Assembly: GCA_034509735.1 (NCBI GenBank)
Contig: JACGWO010000011.1
Span: 24,970,979-25,034,978, forward strand
Reading direction: 5' to 3'
Source: Sesamum alatum
Lineage: Eukaryota; Streptophyta; Magnoliopsida; Lamiales; Pedaliaceae
DNA: 64,000 nucleotides
Of this stretch, positions 12,407 to 23,481 are shown one piece after another; position 1 is the first letter of the stretch, and each line of letters starts with the position of its first letter. The notes under the pieces were generated by a model that was not told the origin of the DNA, did not search any database, and saw nothing but the letters and a program-made list of their open reading frames with translations. The position numbers and the translations under genes are program-made.

Positions 12407-13430
12407 ATGGGAGGTTGCTGTTCGTCGTCCAGAAAGCTGCAGCTTCATGCAACACCGGTCTATTATTACGTTAGTATCCCGTTTGCCGTTCTTTAAAGAT
12501 CAGATTCATGAACTTAATGATCTAGAGATTAATTTTTTGTTGTTTCAAGAAATATGCAAATTTTCTGATAGAATTACTGTTTACTTGCCATATTTCGTGT
12601 GCTAAGCATTATTTTCTGTTACACACTTAATTTTAACATCTGGAACTCCGTTCTTCAGTATCCACCATCCTCGGACGAGCATGAGTCCCTGACATCTCAC
12701 AATGGTGTCGCTACTGTGCTCACTTCTGGGGTATTAATCGACTTAAATCTGAATATGTCCATTCCCGACACTTATCGGTCCCCTCCTGCGCCTATGCCAT
12801 ATGATGTCGTTTTGGGCCGCCCACAATCCACAAATGTTGGGTCTGGAGAAGTGACCATAAGTGGCGGTCGTTTGGAGAAGCCTGGCTGCATGGATCCCAA
12901 ACAAGCAAATTGCAGACCTCAAACCGGCTTGTTCCCCGACTCTCCAAGAAAGGTAGACGTTGAACTCTTGAAGTCAAATCCACCTACTATTTCAGCTGCA
13001 GACGAGGAGGATGCTTGTCCCACTTGTCTTGAAGGTGAACTACTTTGCAATACATTCATCGATTCGTTTCTCTTTCATTTCCATTTTCATTGGTGATCCT
13101 ATTTGCCTGCTGACATTCTATTTTCCGTCCCAATTCCCTCTGCAGAGTATGATGCAGAGAATCCCAAGATCATGACTAAGTGTAACCATCACTTTCACCT
13201 TTCATGCATTCTTGAGTGGATGGAGAGAAGCGACACTTGCCCCATTTGCAATCAGGTTCGCTTAATACTACCGTTCATGTGCTTGAATTTCACTCGACAA
13301 CTCATTTTTCTAGTTTTACCGAGTAATGAACTGTTTTTTCCACGAGTCGAGCCAATGAAGAAAGCTTTCCCTTAAGCAAAGATCTTTACATTGCACAAAA
13401 CTGCAGGAAATGAGATACGAAGTTCTTTGA
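12407..13430 (+). CDS. RING-H2 E3 ubiquitin ligase, At5g41350/At3g02290 type
   Basis: Four coding exons (12407-12469, 12659-13034, 13146-13255, 13407-13430) join in phase to 190 residues. The N terminus MGGCCSSS carries Gly2 for N-myristoylation and Cys4/Cys5 for palmitoylation, so membrane anchoring is likely. A conserved middle follows with YYYYPPSSDEHESLTSHNG and IPDTYRSPPAPMPYD. The RING-H2 has C141, C144, C159, H161, H164, C167, C178 and C181, with W171 in the E2-binding face. The short last exon gives EMRYEVL. This start is chosen because it gives the lipidation motif and joins the downstream frame exactly. The same RING type is found in small plant ligases whose substrates are mostly unknown. 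The family is firm. The last exon is less certain. Confidence 0.88.
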
Positions 13431-13885
13431 CAGTCACAAGTCGCGAGTAGCTCGACTACCTCATTCGTAGCTCGCCAAGTTGCATGTGATTCTTTGCTCT
13501 TCTGCTCTATTCTTGATACCTGTCAACACATTTATTCAAGTTATACGAAACCTGTAAATAGTCGGTCTATAAAGTCGCACGTCTCGCCTTCGTTCAGTCC
13601 CGTTGGGCGGATTCTTTGCCAGGAGAATGTATGATCACAACATCAAAGGAAGAACAACATTCTTTGCAGCAGTTGGATTAAACTGTGAGGTCTGTAAAGG
13701 TTGGAGGGAGCTTTCTGCATAGTTCTTGATATGTAGTTTGTAAAGAACAAAGTGTATAGATTGTTGTTTCTCTCCTTTTATAGTTGTTCATCTCACTGTT
13801 GTAAGGATCAGTAATTTGTAAATATCCAGTTTGGTTATTAATTTCTAAACTTTACTGGTTCTTTTAAATTGTATCATTTTCATAT

Positions 13886-14249
13886 GGGAAAATTACATCC
13901 ACCTCTCCTGAGTACTGATATAATTACAGTTACCTTCTCGTTGTTTGAAAAATTACAAATACTCCCTAAGGTTTGTAATTTTTAACCAAATGCTTGAAAT
14001 TGATCATTTCGTCCTTGAACTTTTATTAAAATTGTAGAAAAATCAGTCAAGGCGAATTGCGTTATTGGTCCTCTGTGTAAAAAACTTAAGAAATATCTCC
14101 TTGTGCATTGTAGTTCAAAAATATTTTAAAAATTAAATAAAAATAATTCAGTTTATAAAGGCATTTTTGTCAGTTCACCATAAAAATAGATGGAAATGGG
14201 TTATTTATTATACGGTGACAAACCTAAGGGGAAGTAGTTATAATTTACC
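13886..14249. repeat. MULE-like foldback element, 9-bp TSD, 3' of RING gene
   Basis: The inverted arms begin GGGAAAATTACATCCACCTC and end with the complement-like GTTATAATTTACC. The sequence ATTTTCATA occurs at 13876-13884 and again at 14250-14258, a perfect 9-bp direct repeat immediately outside. Internal 'ctcgttgtttgaaaaattac' is shared with 22049-22485 and related to 56924-57350. It is non-coding and lies about 450 nt after the RING gene stop. Confidence 0.8.
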
Positions 14250-14345
14250 ATTTTCATATTGTACCTTTTGAGTAAATATTTATTTGTTTTGTGCCCATTT
14301 CAAGCCTCTTGTTTGGAGGGCTGATGAAGTAAGCAAGCGCCCAAC

Positions 14346-14478
14346 ATCAGTTGCATACGAGGAGTTTGAGTGGTTTATAAGCTCCAAAATTTCATTTACC
14401 TAGCGAAGCACCTTTTTAGAATAAATTCGATAAGTTCGTATAAACCAAAACAAACAATATTTTGCGTAATATGCCACC
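14346..14478 (-). repeat. Dispersed short repeat, copy 2
   Basis: A diverged, same-orientation copy of 9691-9819. It shares the order GGTGGCATAT, AATATTG, GGTTTATACGAAC, TTATAAACCACTCAAAC on the minus strand. The two copies flank the tRNA-Val and RING genes. Confidence 0.45.
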
Positions 14479-14839
14479 AATCGCATTACGTGCCACATGC
14501 CGCACATCATATGTATAATCCTTATGAGGGATAATATTTTTAGTGATATTTGGTATTATAAAATAGAATTAATTATACTTTAGAAAAGAGTGAAGAATCT
14601 GACATCATTAATTATTTGAGGAAATAGTAAACAATTTGGCATCATTGACAATTTAGGAGTTACAAATTTAATTGTAAATGGTTTGTAACTTTGGTTTGGT
14701 GGTTGGGAATTGATTGATTGATTGATTAAAGAATACAGAAATATAAGAAATGTGGAATAGTGTGGTTGATCACTCAATATGAGAGCCTCTCCATCTCCAC
14801 TCATCAACCTAATCCTATACCCAAATATATATATATATA

Positions 14840-15346
14840 TGATTAATTACATTTAAATTCCCTCTAAAAATTTAAAATTATATTTTTTTTAAAAAATTAA
14901 AATTATACATACACCTTTTCCAAAAATTCGTTGTTTACGCTTGAACCTTTCGTTAAGATTTTGACGAAAAATACCAACGTTAGCAAAAAAATATATATAT
15001 ATAAATTTTTAATTCTACCCCTTATTTAACATCTTTATGTAATAGTTTATACTTATACGTAGAAAAATGTAATAATGTTAATCTCCCTCTCTCTCTCTCT
15101 ATATATATATATATTACATTTATCCCCTTATAAGTACAAGAATATAAATAAAAATATTAAATGAGGGGCAAAATAAAAAATTTATGTAATTTTATTTTTG
15201 TTGACGTAAATATTTTTTGTCCAAACTCTCACGGAATGGGATCAGGTATAAACGCAGAATTTTTGGAGTGGTTGTAAGTGTAATTTTAAAACTTTCTTGA
15301 AGGAAAATATAATTTTGCATTTTCAGAGGGTGTCTAAGTGTAATTA
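14840..15346. repeat. Foldback repeat with inverted termini
   Basis: The left end is 'taattacatttaaattccct', and the right end is 'agggtgtctaagtgtaatta', roughly its complement. The middle has paired segments around 'aagattttgacgaaaaatac' and 'caaaaatgttaatctccct' with AT and CT microsatellites (near 14984-15003 and 15092-15116). Confidence 0.5.
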
Positions 15347-15425
15347 AACCTTTATATATATATATGTGTGTGTGTGTGTGTTTACACACATGCATACACA
15401 TATTATGTGTATATATATATACATA

Positions 15426-15465
15426 TTAGTCGTCATCGCAAGCGGTTCCCGCGAGCATAATATTT
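15426..15465 (-). mobile_element. Helitron 3' terminus (fragment)
   Basis: On the minus strand it reads ATGCTCGCGGGAACCGC, TTGCGATGACGACTAA and then T. It aligns with the 3' end of the element at 16538-16838 (ATGCTCGTGGGGACCGCG ... GACGACTAG-T). CTAA fits the Helitron CTRR rule, and a T follows. No matching 5' end was found, so only the terminus is annotated. Confidence 0.5.
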
Positions 15466-16537
15466 GTAAATTTAAGTTTAAATAAGCATAAAATTGTATC
15501 TATATCTAACAGCAATAATAATCATATTTTAATCACTAGTATCAGATAATTATATCTAATTAAAATATATTATTAAAGTAGAACAACACATATTATTAAA
15601 ATAGATTAATTCTTCGCCAATTGAGTTAGGCCTCATCGGCTTTTTGAGAATTGACTTACAAATATCCTCTTGTTGTTGAAAAAATATTAATACGCCTAAT
15701 CTTAACAATTATCCAACAATTAACCCAATCATTAGTCCCCGTTAGGACTCTATTTATTTTTTGTGGCAAAATGATAAAAATGTTCTTGTGAAATTTTTTT
15801 AAAAATTTAAATTTTTTTTATGGACTAAACGGACAATTTTCAGATTGCATCCACTTCTTCCAGTATTTTTGTTTATAAATTTTTATCTTTTTTGAAAAAA
15901 GAAAAAATATAACAAAGTCAAAATTGACAATTTCAGACTTTCATTCAAAGATTACATAATTTTATCAAACATAAGAATATTGATAATTTTTCAAACAATA
16001 AAGAGTCATTCGTAATTATACAAAAACACATTATAATTTACATGATAAAAATAAAATAAAATTGGTTATTGTTTTGGAACATGTCATGCCCTGAATATTA
16101 TATTCAAGCCCAACACCTCACCAGAAAGTGGGGTTTGGAGCCTGACCCATGATTTTTTTTTTTTTCTTTTTTGGTGCTAAATTTACAACGAAATTATCCT
16201 AGTAAAAATCGATTTTGAACAACTGTAAATATAGAAAAAAATCTCCGAACTATGTAAATTTTGCATCTTGTAATTACTCTTTTTTCTTGTATGTATATTT
16301 TTTGCACACATTCACAATTAAATGAAAATGGTTCCTAACAGTGTGATTGTGTGTGTCGTAAAGGTGACTAACCCATAAAAAGAATATCCAATCTTGTCTG
16401 AAATAAATGAGAATTTGGTCATTTGGGAGATATTCCACGTCATCTTCATGTTGGATTCTTGTTTTAAGTTCAATGAAACAAACTTTATTTCCCCAACAAA
16501 GTTTTATAAGTCATCCCCCACAATTTTGTGTCCGAAT

Positions 16538-16838
16538 TCTATACTTTTATAAAAGAAAATCAATATATGAATATTCAAGTTTACCTTTTAATTTAATTAT
16601 TTCTTAAAAAGAAAATTGGACAAAATAGTTATTTCAATTTTTTTTAATAATTTCATAATTATTTTTTTCTTTGAACCCACTATTCAACGTTTTCTCACCC
16701 TACTCTATATTTTTTTCGCACAAACTTCTTTCTTTTTCATTTTCTCATACAACGATTGTTTTTTCATAATTTTGTTTCGTCATCTCACTCAACAATTCTT
16801 TTTATATGCTCGTGGGGACCGCGTACAACGACGACTAG
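16538..16838 (+). mobile_element. Short non-autonomous Helitron
   Basis: It begins TCTATACTTTTATAAAAG and ends with GC-rich ATGCTCGTGGGGACCGCG, then ACGACGACTAG followed by T. This matches the TC...CTAG-T layout of Helitrons with a 3' hairpin region. The body (pyrimidine-rich 'cacaaacttctttctttttc', 'acccactattcaacgttttc') is shared with 58099-58497. It has no coding capacity. Confidence 0.6.
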
Positions 16839-16840
16839 TA

Positions 16841-17754
16841 GGGTTAAATACACTTACCCTTCAACTACATCCTAAAGTGCATTTAGACATTCGAATTAAT
16901 TAATGTAACACTTACCCCTTTAAATTAATTAATTGGATGAAATCGCCCTCACGTTGTATATACTTATGTTGCTCCTAATGTATTTTGAGTACTTTTCGTA
17001 CGATGAACATCAAATTATATTTTTATTAAATCATAAAAAAATAAATTCATAATTTAATTAGTTCAAATTTAAAACTAAAATAATAAAATAGTATAATAGA
17101 TATACAATAAATACTAAAGATAAAAACCTATTTCTTTCACTACTTGATTTTAAAAAGAAGTTAATAGCTAACGAACTTAATGAGTTCATCTTTTAAAACA
17201 AAATAAGTAATTATATCTCCATTAACTTAGACATATATCTTTATTCAAATAAATATTGACAAAGATATATTTATCCAAATCTTGGGCACTTTTTGAAAAA
17301 CGAATACATATACTTTTATTTAGTTTCTTAGGACTTAGGAATATATATCCAAAATATAGAGATTTTATTCATCTTTCACCTAAAAAAAAGTCTACTTAAT
17401 TAAATTAAATAGTTAATAATTTAATTTTAAAATAAAAAATTTAAGAACAACTTTTTTATGTTAACATAGTTTTTTGCATTTTGTAATTCTCACTTATTAT
17501 TTCACTTTTAATCTTTAAAATGTAAATTACATAAGTTACTATACTTCAAATATATATATATATATATTCTAATTAAGAAAGGTTTGAAATTTAACGTAAG
17601 GCGCAAAATATTAATTTTGTGCATCATATATGTATAGAGTAAGGGGTAATTTGATTAAAAAAAAATTAGTCAAAGGGGGTGAGTGATATATTTATTAATT
17701 TAAGGGGTAAACACGACATTTGATATAGTTAAGGGGGTAAAGTGTATTTAACCC
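16841..17754. repeat. Long foldback element with GGGTTAAATACACTTACCC ends
   Basis: The terminal inverted repeats are GGGTTAAATACACTTACCC at the left and GGGGGTAAAGTGTATTTAACCC at the right. Second inner pairs are 'cacttaccccttt' / 'aaggggtaaacac'. Total 914 bp, AT-rich and non-coding. The left end starts 2 nt after the Helitron 3' terminus at 16838. No clean target duplication is seen. Confidence 0.65.
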
Positions 17755-18564
17755 TTCTAAATATGAAAAATGTCCTCACTATGTACACAAGTACTATATA
17801 TGAAATAACGCTAGGTTTCCTTGTCTCTTTTTCCCGAAATAATAATTATAATAATAATAATAATATAATTAATTAATAAATAAAATATTCCATAGCATTG
17901 AAAAGTAAAATAAGAGATTTCTGAGTTCAAATCCCACTTAATATGTGATAATTTAATTCAGTCAATGACGTGAGCATTTTTATCTTGATTATTATTAATT
18001 TTCTACTAAATTAGTAATTAATATTTTAATATAATAATTTATTCAATGCTTTCTAATTATTGAAACCTAAATTATATATTAATTTGCATGTAAGTAGCAA
18101 TTGTACCATATTGTTTCATTGAAAGTTTGCTAAAGATAATAAAATTAAGACGATCATAATCATGCTTGTAATCTCATAATTGTCATTAAATTATTACTTA
18201 TTATTATTAAATGATAGAATTGAACGAATACCTTATCTATTATATGTGCCTGCCTGACGTATATATATAAAATATCAACATTTATTATTTATTATATACG
18301 CCTGACATAAAAAGTTAATTTGAAATAAAAAATTTAATGACTTCAGCTACAGAGTACATGAGTTTTAATGGCAACATCTAGATTCTAGAGTAAAACAATT
18401 TTTTTTCTCACAAAAAAATTAATTAAAATATCATTACGAAATTAAATTGAGTTAAGTGGGGCCCACGTGTGGTGTACTGTAGGGAGTGGCTAAGAGATGT
18501 ATTGTATAGTTACGATAGGAATCTTGAAAACGTAAAGCATAGATGTACGTAAAATATATTATAT
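17755..18564. other. AT-rich intergenic, no gene seen
   Basis: Very AT-rich sequence with short (AAT)n and (TA)n runs. Nothing supports a coding or RNA gene. Confidence 0.5.
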
Positions 18565-19000
18565 GATAAAATTACAACTGCATCCTTTAAATTTGATATA
18601 ATTATACGAATATTCTTTCGTTGTTTGAAAAATTATAAATATTGTTCAAATGAAAAATAAAATCGTAGCTATTGAACGGTGAAGTAGAATTACTACTTTG
18701 ACCTTTTTAATTTATAAAAATACATTTTATAAAAAAATATAAAAAAAAATAAAAATGAATAAATAATACGCGGGGCATACTCGTTTGTAAAAAAATATTT
18801 GGAAAAGTATATAAAATTATAATAATTCATAATATAAAAAAGCCACTTGCTTCGTTTATTATAAAAATTGAATGAAAATTTAACGGAAATTGGATTCATA
18901 GTTAGATAAAGGTCAAATCAGTAATAATTTTCAACTTTCCAGATAATGAGTGAATATTTGTAATCATATTGAATATTAGAGCGGTGTCCGTAATTTACTC
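18565..19000. repeat. Foldback element upstream of UBC gene
   Basis: The left arm starts 'gataaaattacaactgcatc' and contains 'cgttgtttgaaaaattataa'. The right arm ends 'gtgtccgtaatttactc' and holds the complementary segment. It belongs to the same family as 13886-14249 and 22049-22485. Its end is about 290 nt before the UBC start codon, inside the likely promoter. The target duplication is not clear. Confidence 0.55.
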
Positions 19001-19292
19001 TATAATATATGCGTAATATATACGTATATTATACGCCATGTGTGTATGTATGTGTATATAATATGATGATAGTGGCTAATCATCATAAATGTTACCTGAT
19101 ACACATGACACATCCCTTGGTTTTTCTCCATTCATTTCATTCATTCATGTTCTTAGACTCCCTTTCTTCTTACAGCAGAATCAGCAACTCAATTTCTTGA
19201 TTTCTTTCTCTCTCATCATCCCTTTGCGTTGAAAATCAAGAAACAAAGCCAAAAAAAAACAAGCCCAGAATTTCAAGAGCAAATAATTCACC

Positions 19293-21110
19293 ATGTCTTC
19301 CCCAAGCAAGAGGCGTGAGATGGATTTAATGAAACTGTAAGTTCTTTAAACCATGCCTTTTCTTGATTCTTGGGGGGTTGGGGGTTTGGGGGGGGGGGGT
19401 GATTTAATTTGGAGGTAGTTCTTTTTGTTTTTGTTTTTTTTTAAATGGGATAAGAGTTGGTGTGCTTAATGTTCTTACTGGGATTTTCTGCTTTGTTGAA
19501 ATAGGATGATGAGTGATTACAAGGTGGAGATGATCAATGATGGCATGCAGGAGTTTTATGTGCATTTCCATGGACCAAGTGACAGTAATTCTTCCAATCC
19601 CATTTACTCAGTTTTGTTTTTTTTCAATCTTTTTTCTTTCTGAGTTTATCTTTTTTAAGATGTTTGATTGTTGGGTTTTTCTTGAATCTGTCTCAGTCAG
19701 AGTATTTTGACTAGGGCTGCAGTGTTTTTTCTTGAATCTTTTTGGAGTAATATTTGTCCACCATGATTATGTGCAAGAAGATGAATGGGAAAAGAGTCTT
19801 TTGTTGGTTGGTAGAGCAAAAATTGATAGTAATTGAAGAAGATAAACTGTTCATTTCCTTAATTTTTCATTCATACTGAGTTTACTTGAGGGGTTGATTA
19901 AGTAATTCTTGTTGTGTTCTTAGGTAATTCTAGAATCAAATTTGGTCCTTTTTTGAGATAGAAATGGTGTTCTGATATAGTTGTGCTACTGCCCTTTTGG
20001 TTTTAACATTTGTTTTCCGTTTTCGGGTGTCGTTTATTAATGCTTGATGAACATACGGAACTTGAAGAAGTTGAGATTGATCTTTCTGTGAATAGATTTT
20101 CGTTTTTGTTATGTTTAATCAGGTTCTGTTCTTTCTGTTTGTTAAATGTTCTCAATGAAATGGGCATAGGTCCTTACCATGGCGGTGTATGGAAGATACG
20201 GGTGGAGCTTCCTGATGCATACCCGTACAAATCTCCATCGATAGGATTTATTAACAAAATGTATCACCCCAATGTCGATGAAATGTGAGTTAACGTATAC
20301 TCAAACGCTTAATAGACAGATAAGAAAACATTCTCATTTTGACAATTTTCTTTTGTTTGTGGATTGTCAAAATCCAGGTCAGGCTCGGTGTGTTTGGATG
20401 TCATCAACCAGACCTGGAGCCCCATGTTTGGTAACGGACTAATGTAGTTTTAATTTTGCAAAACTATTCTGCCCGTCTTTTTGTTATTGTTGACGCTAAA
20501 ATGCATACTCTACAGACCTGGTGAATGTGTTTGAGGTGTTTCTACCACAACTTCTCTTGTATCCAAATCCATCCGACCCGTTGAATGGAGAGGCGGCAGC
20601 TTTAATGATGCGCGACCGTGCTGCTTATGAACAAAAAGTTAAAGGTAATACAGACTTCATTTTTCTGAAATTTGGAAATCGCGTATTGAGTCGCATTGAT
20701 GGCAGTACCATGTAGTTTTTCTCTATTTATCACTCTGTAACTTATGCTTAAAGCTCAAATCATAGTACTATGCATCACATAAGAATCTAAACTCTGAAGG
20801 AGCAAGTAATGAAAAGAAATAGTCGACCATTCATTCGATCATTTCCCAGATGACTTATACATGTTCTAGGATATATCTATGGCCCTTACACATACTATGC
20901 TTAAATGTCTTCAATCGGGTTGCATCTTGTTGCACATATTAAAGTTCAAACGTAACACGCCTGCACATTCACCGTTCAGAATACTGTCAGAGATATGCCA
21001 AACCAGAGGATGTAGGGGCCGAACCAGAAGAGAAGTCGAGTGATGAAGAGATGAGTGAAGATGAATATGACTCAAGCGATGACGCAGTTGCTGGGCCAGT
21101 GGATCCGTAG
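19293..21110 (+). CDS. UBC: Ubiquitin-conjugating enzyme E2, UBC4/5/6 type
   Basis: Accepts ubiquitin from E1 as a thioester and passes it on with an E3. This subgroup resembles yeast Ubc8 / human UBE2H. Six exons (19293-19336, 19505-19584, 20170-20284, 20378-20430, 20516-20644, 20980-21110) join in phase to 183 residues, the family's usual length. It starts [20 protein letters not shown]. The E2 fold includes [17 protein letters not shown] and [17 protein letters not shown], with catalytic Cys85 and the downstream NQTWSP. The C-terminal tail after the fold is strongly acidic ([19 protein letters not shown]), typical of this subgroup and absent from most E2s. Introns are GT-AG. Foldback repeats lie about 290 nt before the start and about 415 nt after the stop. 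Confidence 0.95.
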
Positions 21111-21525
21111 CCGTCTCTATCTATGTAATGACCCGTCCGATCCGGTCGTTCTCTGTACATTATGTTGTAGTCTCTGCTCAACATCTACTCAAGAAAGTGC
21201 ACATAGAAGAAGAAACCATTCATAATGCAAAGAAACAATTCTCTTCTTTTGAAGTTTGTTTATGTAAATAAATAGAATGTAACATTGTTTCAATGTATTT
21301 TCTTTATTACCTGCCAAGCAAATGCTTGGGGTCTAAGTACTACTGCAGGCTGCAGCTGCATTATTGTCTTCTCTACTTGCTACTCATGTATTTAGTTTCA
21401 TGAATCTTATGCTTCATCTCTGAGGTCCATGGCACTATTCCTGGCCCTTTCCATTTCCAATTTCCATTGCAGAATCATTATTTTAAAGGGTAAATTAAAT
21501 CGAAAGTTTCTGAAGTTAAGTTTAA

Positions 21526-21803
21526 GGGATAATTACATTTACACTCTTGACCTATAGTCTATTTACATAAATCACCTCTGCCTTTTGTATAATTACAGAA
21601 ACTACTCTTGATAGTAAAAAAAATAGGGATAATTTGTATAATAATGTCGATACTTTTGAGGGGTGTAAGTATAATTTTTAAAAAAATAGGGGTGCTTTGT
21701 GAAATAATGCTTACATTCTAGTGGGTGTATGTGTAATTATTCAAAAGACAGAGGTATTTTGTGTAAACAGACCATAGTTAAGGGTTGTAAATGTAATTAT
21801 CCC
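21526..21803. repeat. MULE-like foldback element with exact 9-bp TSD
   Basis: It starts GGGATAATTACATTTACAC and ends GTAAATGTAATTATCCC, a near-perfect terminal inverted repeat that extends inward (tatagtctatttacataaat / gtgtaaacagaccatag). TAAGTTTAA lies immediately on both sides (21517-21525 and 21804-21812), an exact 9-bp direct repeat. It is 278 bp and non-coding. Related copies are at 3755-3972, 56586-56865 and 58789-59729. Confidence 0.85.
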
Positions 21804-21812
21804 TAAGTTTAA

Positions 21813-22048
21813 TTACATAAATATTTTTTATTTTTTACAAAATTATAAATACATCCCTTGAGGTTATTATTGTAACCATAAGTACATACCCTATTTGATA
21901 GCGAAATTTTATACAAATACTCCTTGGGTACGTTGTGCTAACACCCCCTGAAGAGGTGCACTTGTAATTCTATAAAGACCAATGGGTGTTTGTATAATTA
22001 GATCAAATTTTAGGAAATGTTGATGTAATTTACTCCGATTTTAAAACA
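21813..22048. repeat. Degenerate foldback-related sequence
   Basis: Contains further 'acaaatactccttgggt' and 'aaatgttgatgtaatttact' segments like the arms of the neighbouring elements. It is probably an older, eroded copy. Confidence 0.4.
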
Positions 22049-22485
22049 GGGTAAATTACAACGAGCTACCTTGAGGTTTGGCATAATTATAAATACCTAC
22101 TCGTTGTTTGAAAAATTACGAGTACCCCCGATGTTTCATGAAATTATGTAATCTTTGGGAATGCCTGAAATTATCTATTTTGCACTTATTGTATTTTTTT
22201 ATTTTTTTATTTAAAAAAGCATACGAGGTGGATGAAAAATTCTAAATTAAAAAAAATTACTCATTTAGTCCGTAAAAAGTTTACAAAATAAAAAAAATTT
22301 AATTTATAGTGCACAAGGGCATTTTGGTCAGTTCACTACAAAAAATGGATAAAAATCTAACAGAGACTAACAAATTAAACTAGTTGTTAAACGATAGTTA
22401 AAACTAGGGGTATTTGTAATTTCTCAAAACACGAGAGAATATTCATAATTATATTAAACTTCATGGAAGGTAGCTGCAACGTACC
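22049..22485. repeat. MULE-like foldback element, imperfect 9-bp TSD
   Basis: The left end is GGGTAAATTACAACGAGC, and the right end is diverged (GGTAGCTGCAACGTACC). Inner arms pair 'ctcgttgtttgaaaaattac' with 'gtaatttctcaaaacacgag'. The flanks TTTAAAACA (22040-22048) and TTTCAAATA (22486-22494) agree at 7 of 9 positions. Confidence 0.65.
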
Positions 22486-22494
22486 TTTCAAATA

Positions 22495-23481
22495 TGTAGG
22501 AGTTGTTTGCAATAACTTCTTGTTTTTTTTATGTAGAGAAAGTTATAAGTTTAACTATAATAAAAATTGAGAGTATTAGAGTGTTTGAAAATAAAAGTAA
22601 AAAAAAAAAAAAAAAACAAGGGTTAAAGTTGAAAGGTTTGGGAAAAAAGCTTTATATGTGTATATATACCTAAATCCTAACCAATAAATTGTAATAATTG
22701 ATGGGAAGAAACTTATAGTTTTCAATTAAAAAATAACATTGATAAACGCTTACGCTAAACTATTGCAAATTAACACGTCTCATCAACATTTAGTTTCCAG
22801 AAAAAGCTGATAAACACTTGCTCTAAACTATTGCAAACACGTTGAGTGGGGAAACTGAATTATCAATTGTTCTTGTATGTTGCAGGCAGCAGTTGAGGTC
22901 TGAATTTAGTAGACCAAATTCACCAAATACAGGAGACGATAGGGACCCAAGACAAGTACTATTTCCAGCATCCCACTATACAGATACAGTTCCTCCCATC
23001 TTCATCTCCTCCATCAGGTTTAATGTAATTAATCGTAAACCCTAGGTAATTCGAAAAATTACATCTAGTACCCCTAATTTTTGTTTCTGTCTAAACAAAA
23101 ATTACATCTATGTCAAAAATCACATGAAGTCTAAGTATAATTACACCAAACCTCAGGGGAAGAGAGGGCAATTATCCCTTTATATATATAATTCTTCTAT
23201 GCCCCCTAATAAGAACAATTTGAGGACTATGAACATAAGAACAATTCATCTATAAACCCTGTGCACTGTACAGCTCAGCTCATGTGTTCTTATATTTGAA
23301 TTTTCCTTCTCACTTTATACATTCGTTCACTTCTTTCTCGAAATTTCCTAACAAAACGAAAACATACATTAATAACTATTGCAGTTGCCAATAGTGACAA
23401 GTGCATATACACAAGCATCAGATTTCAGATAACGTACCAATTCCACAGCATGGTTTCTCCCCCATTACAGAGGTCATAAAT
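22495..23481. other. Intergenic between UBC and BRM (convergent)
   Basis: No gene is supported. An open frame after a plausible acceptor (about 22886-23045, reading QQLRSEFSRPNSPNTGDDRD) is not recognised. A partial foldback arm pair lies at about 22990-23190. The 3' flank of the minus-strand BRM gene ends here. Confidence 0.4.
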
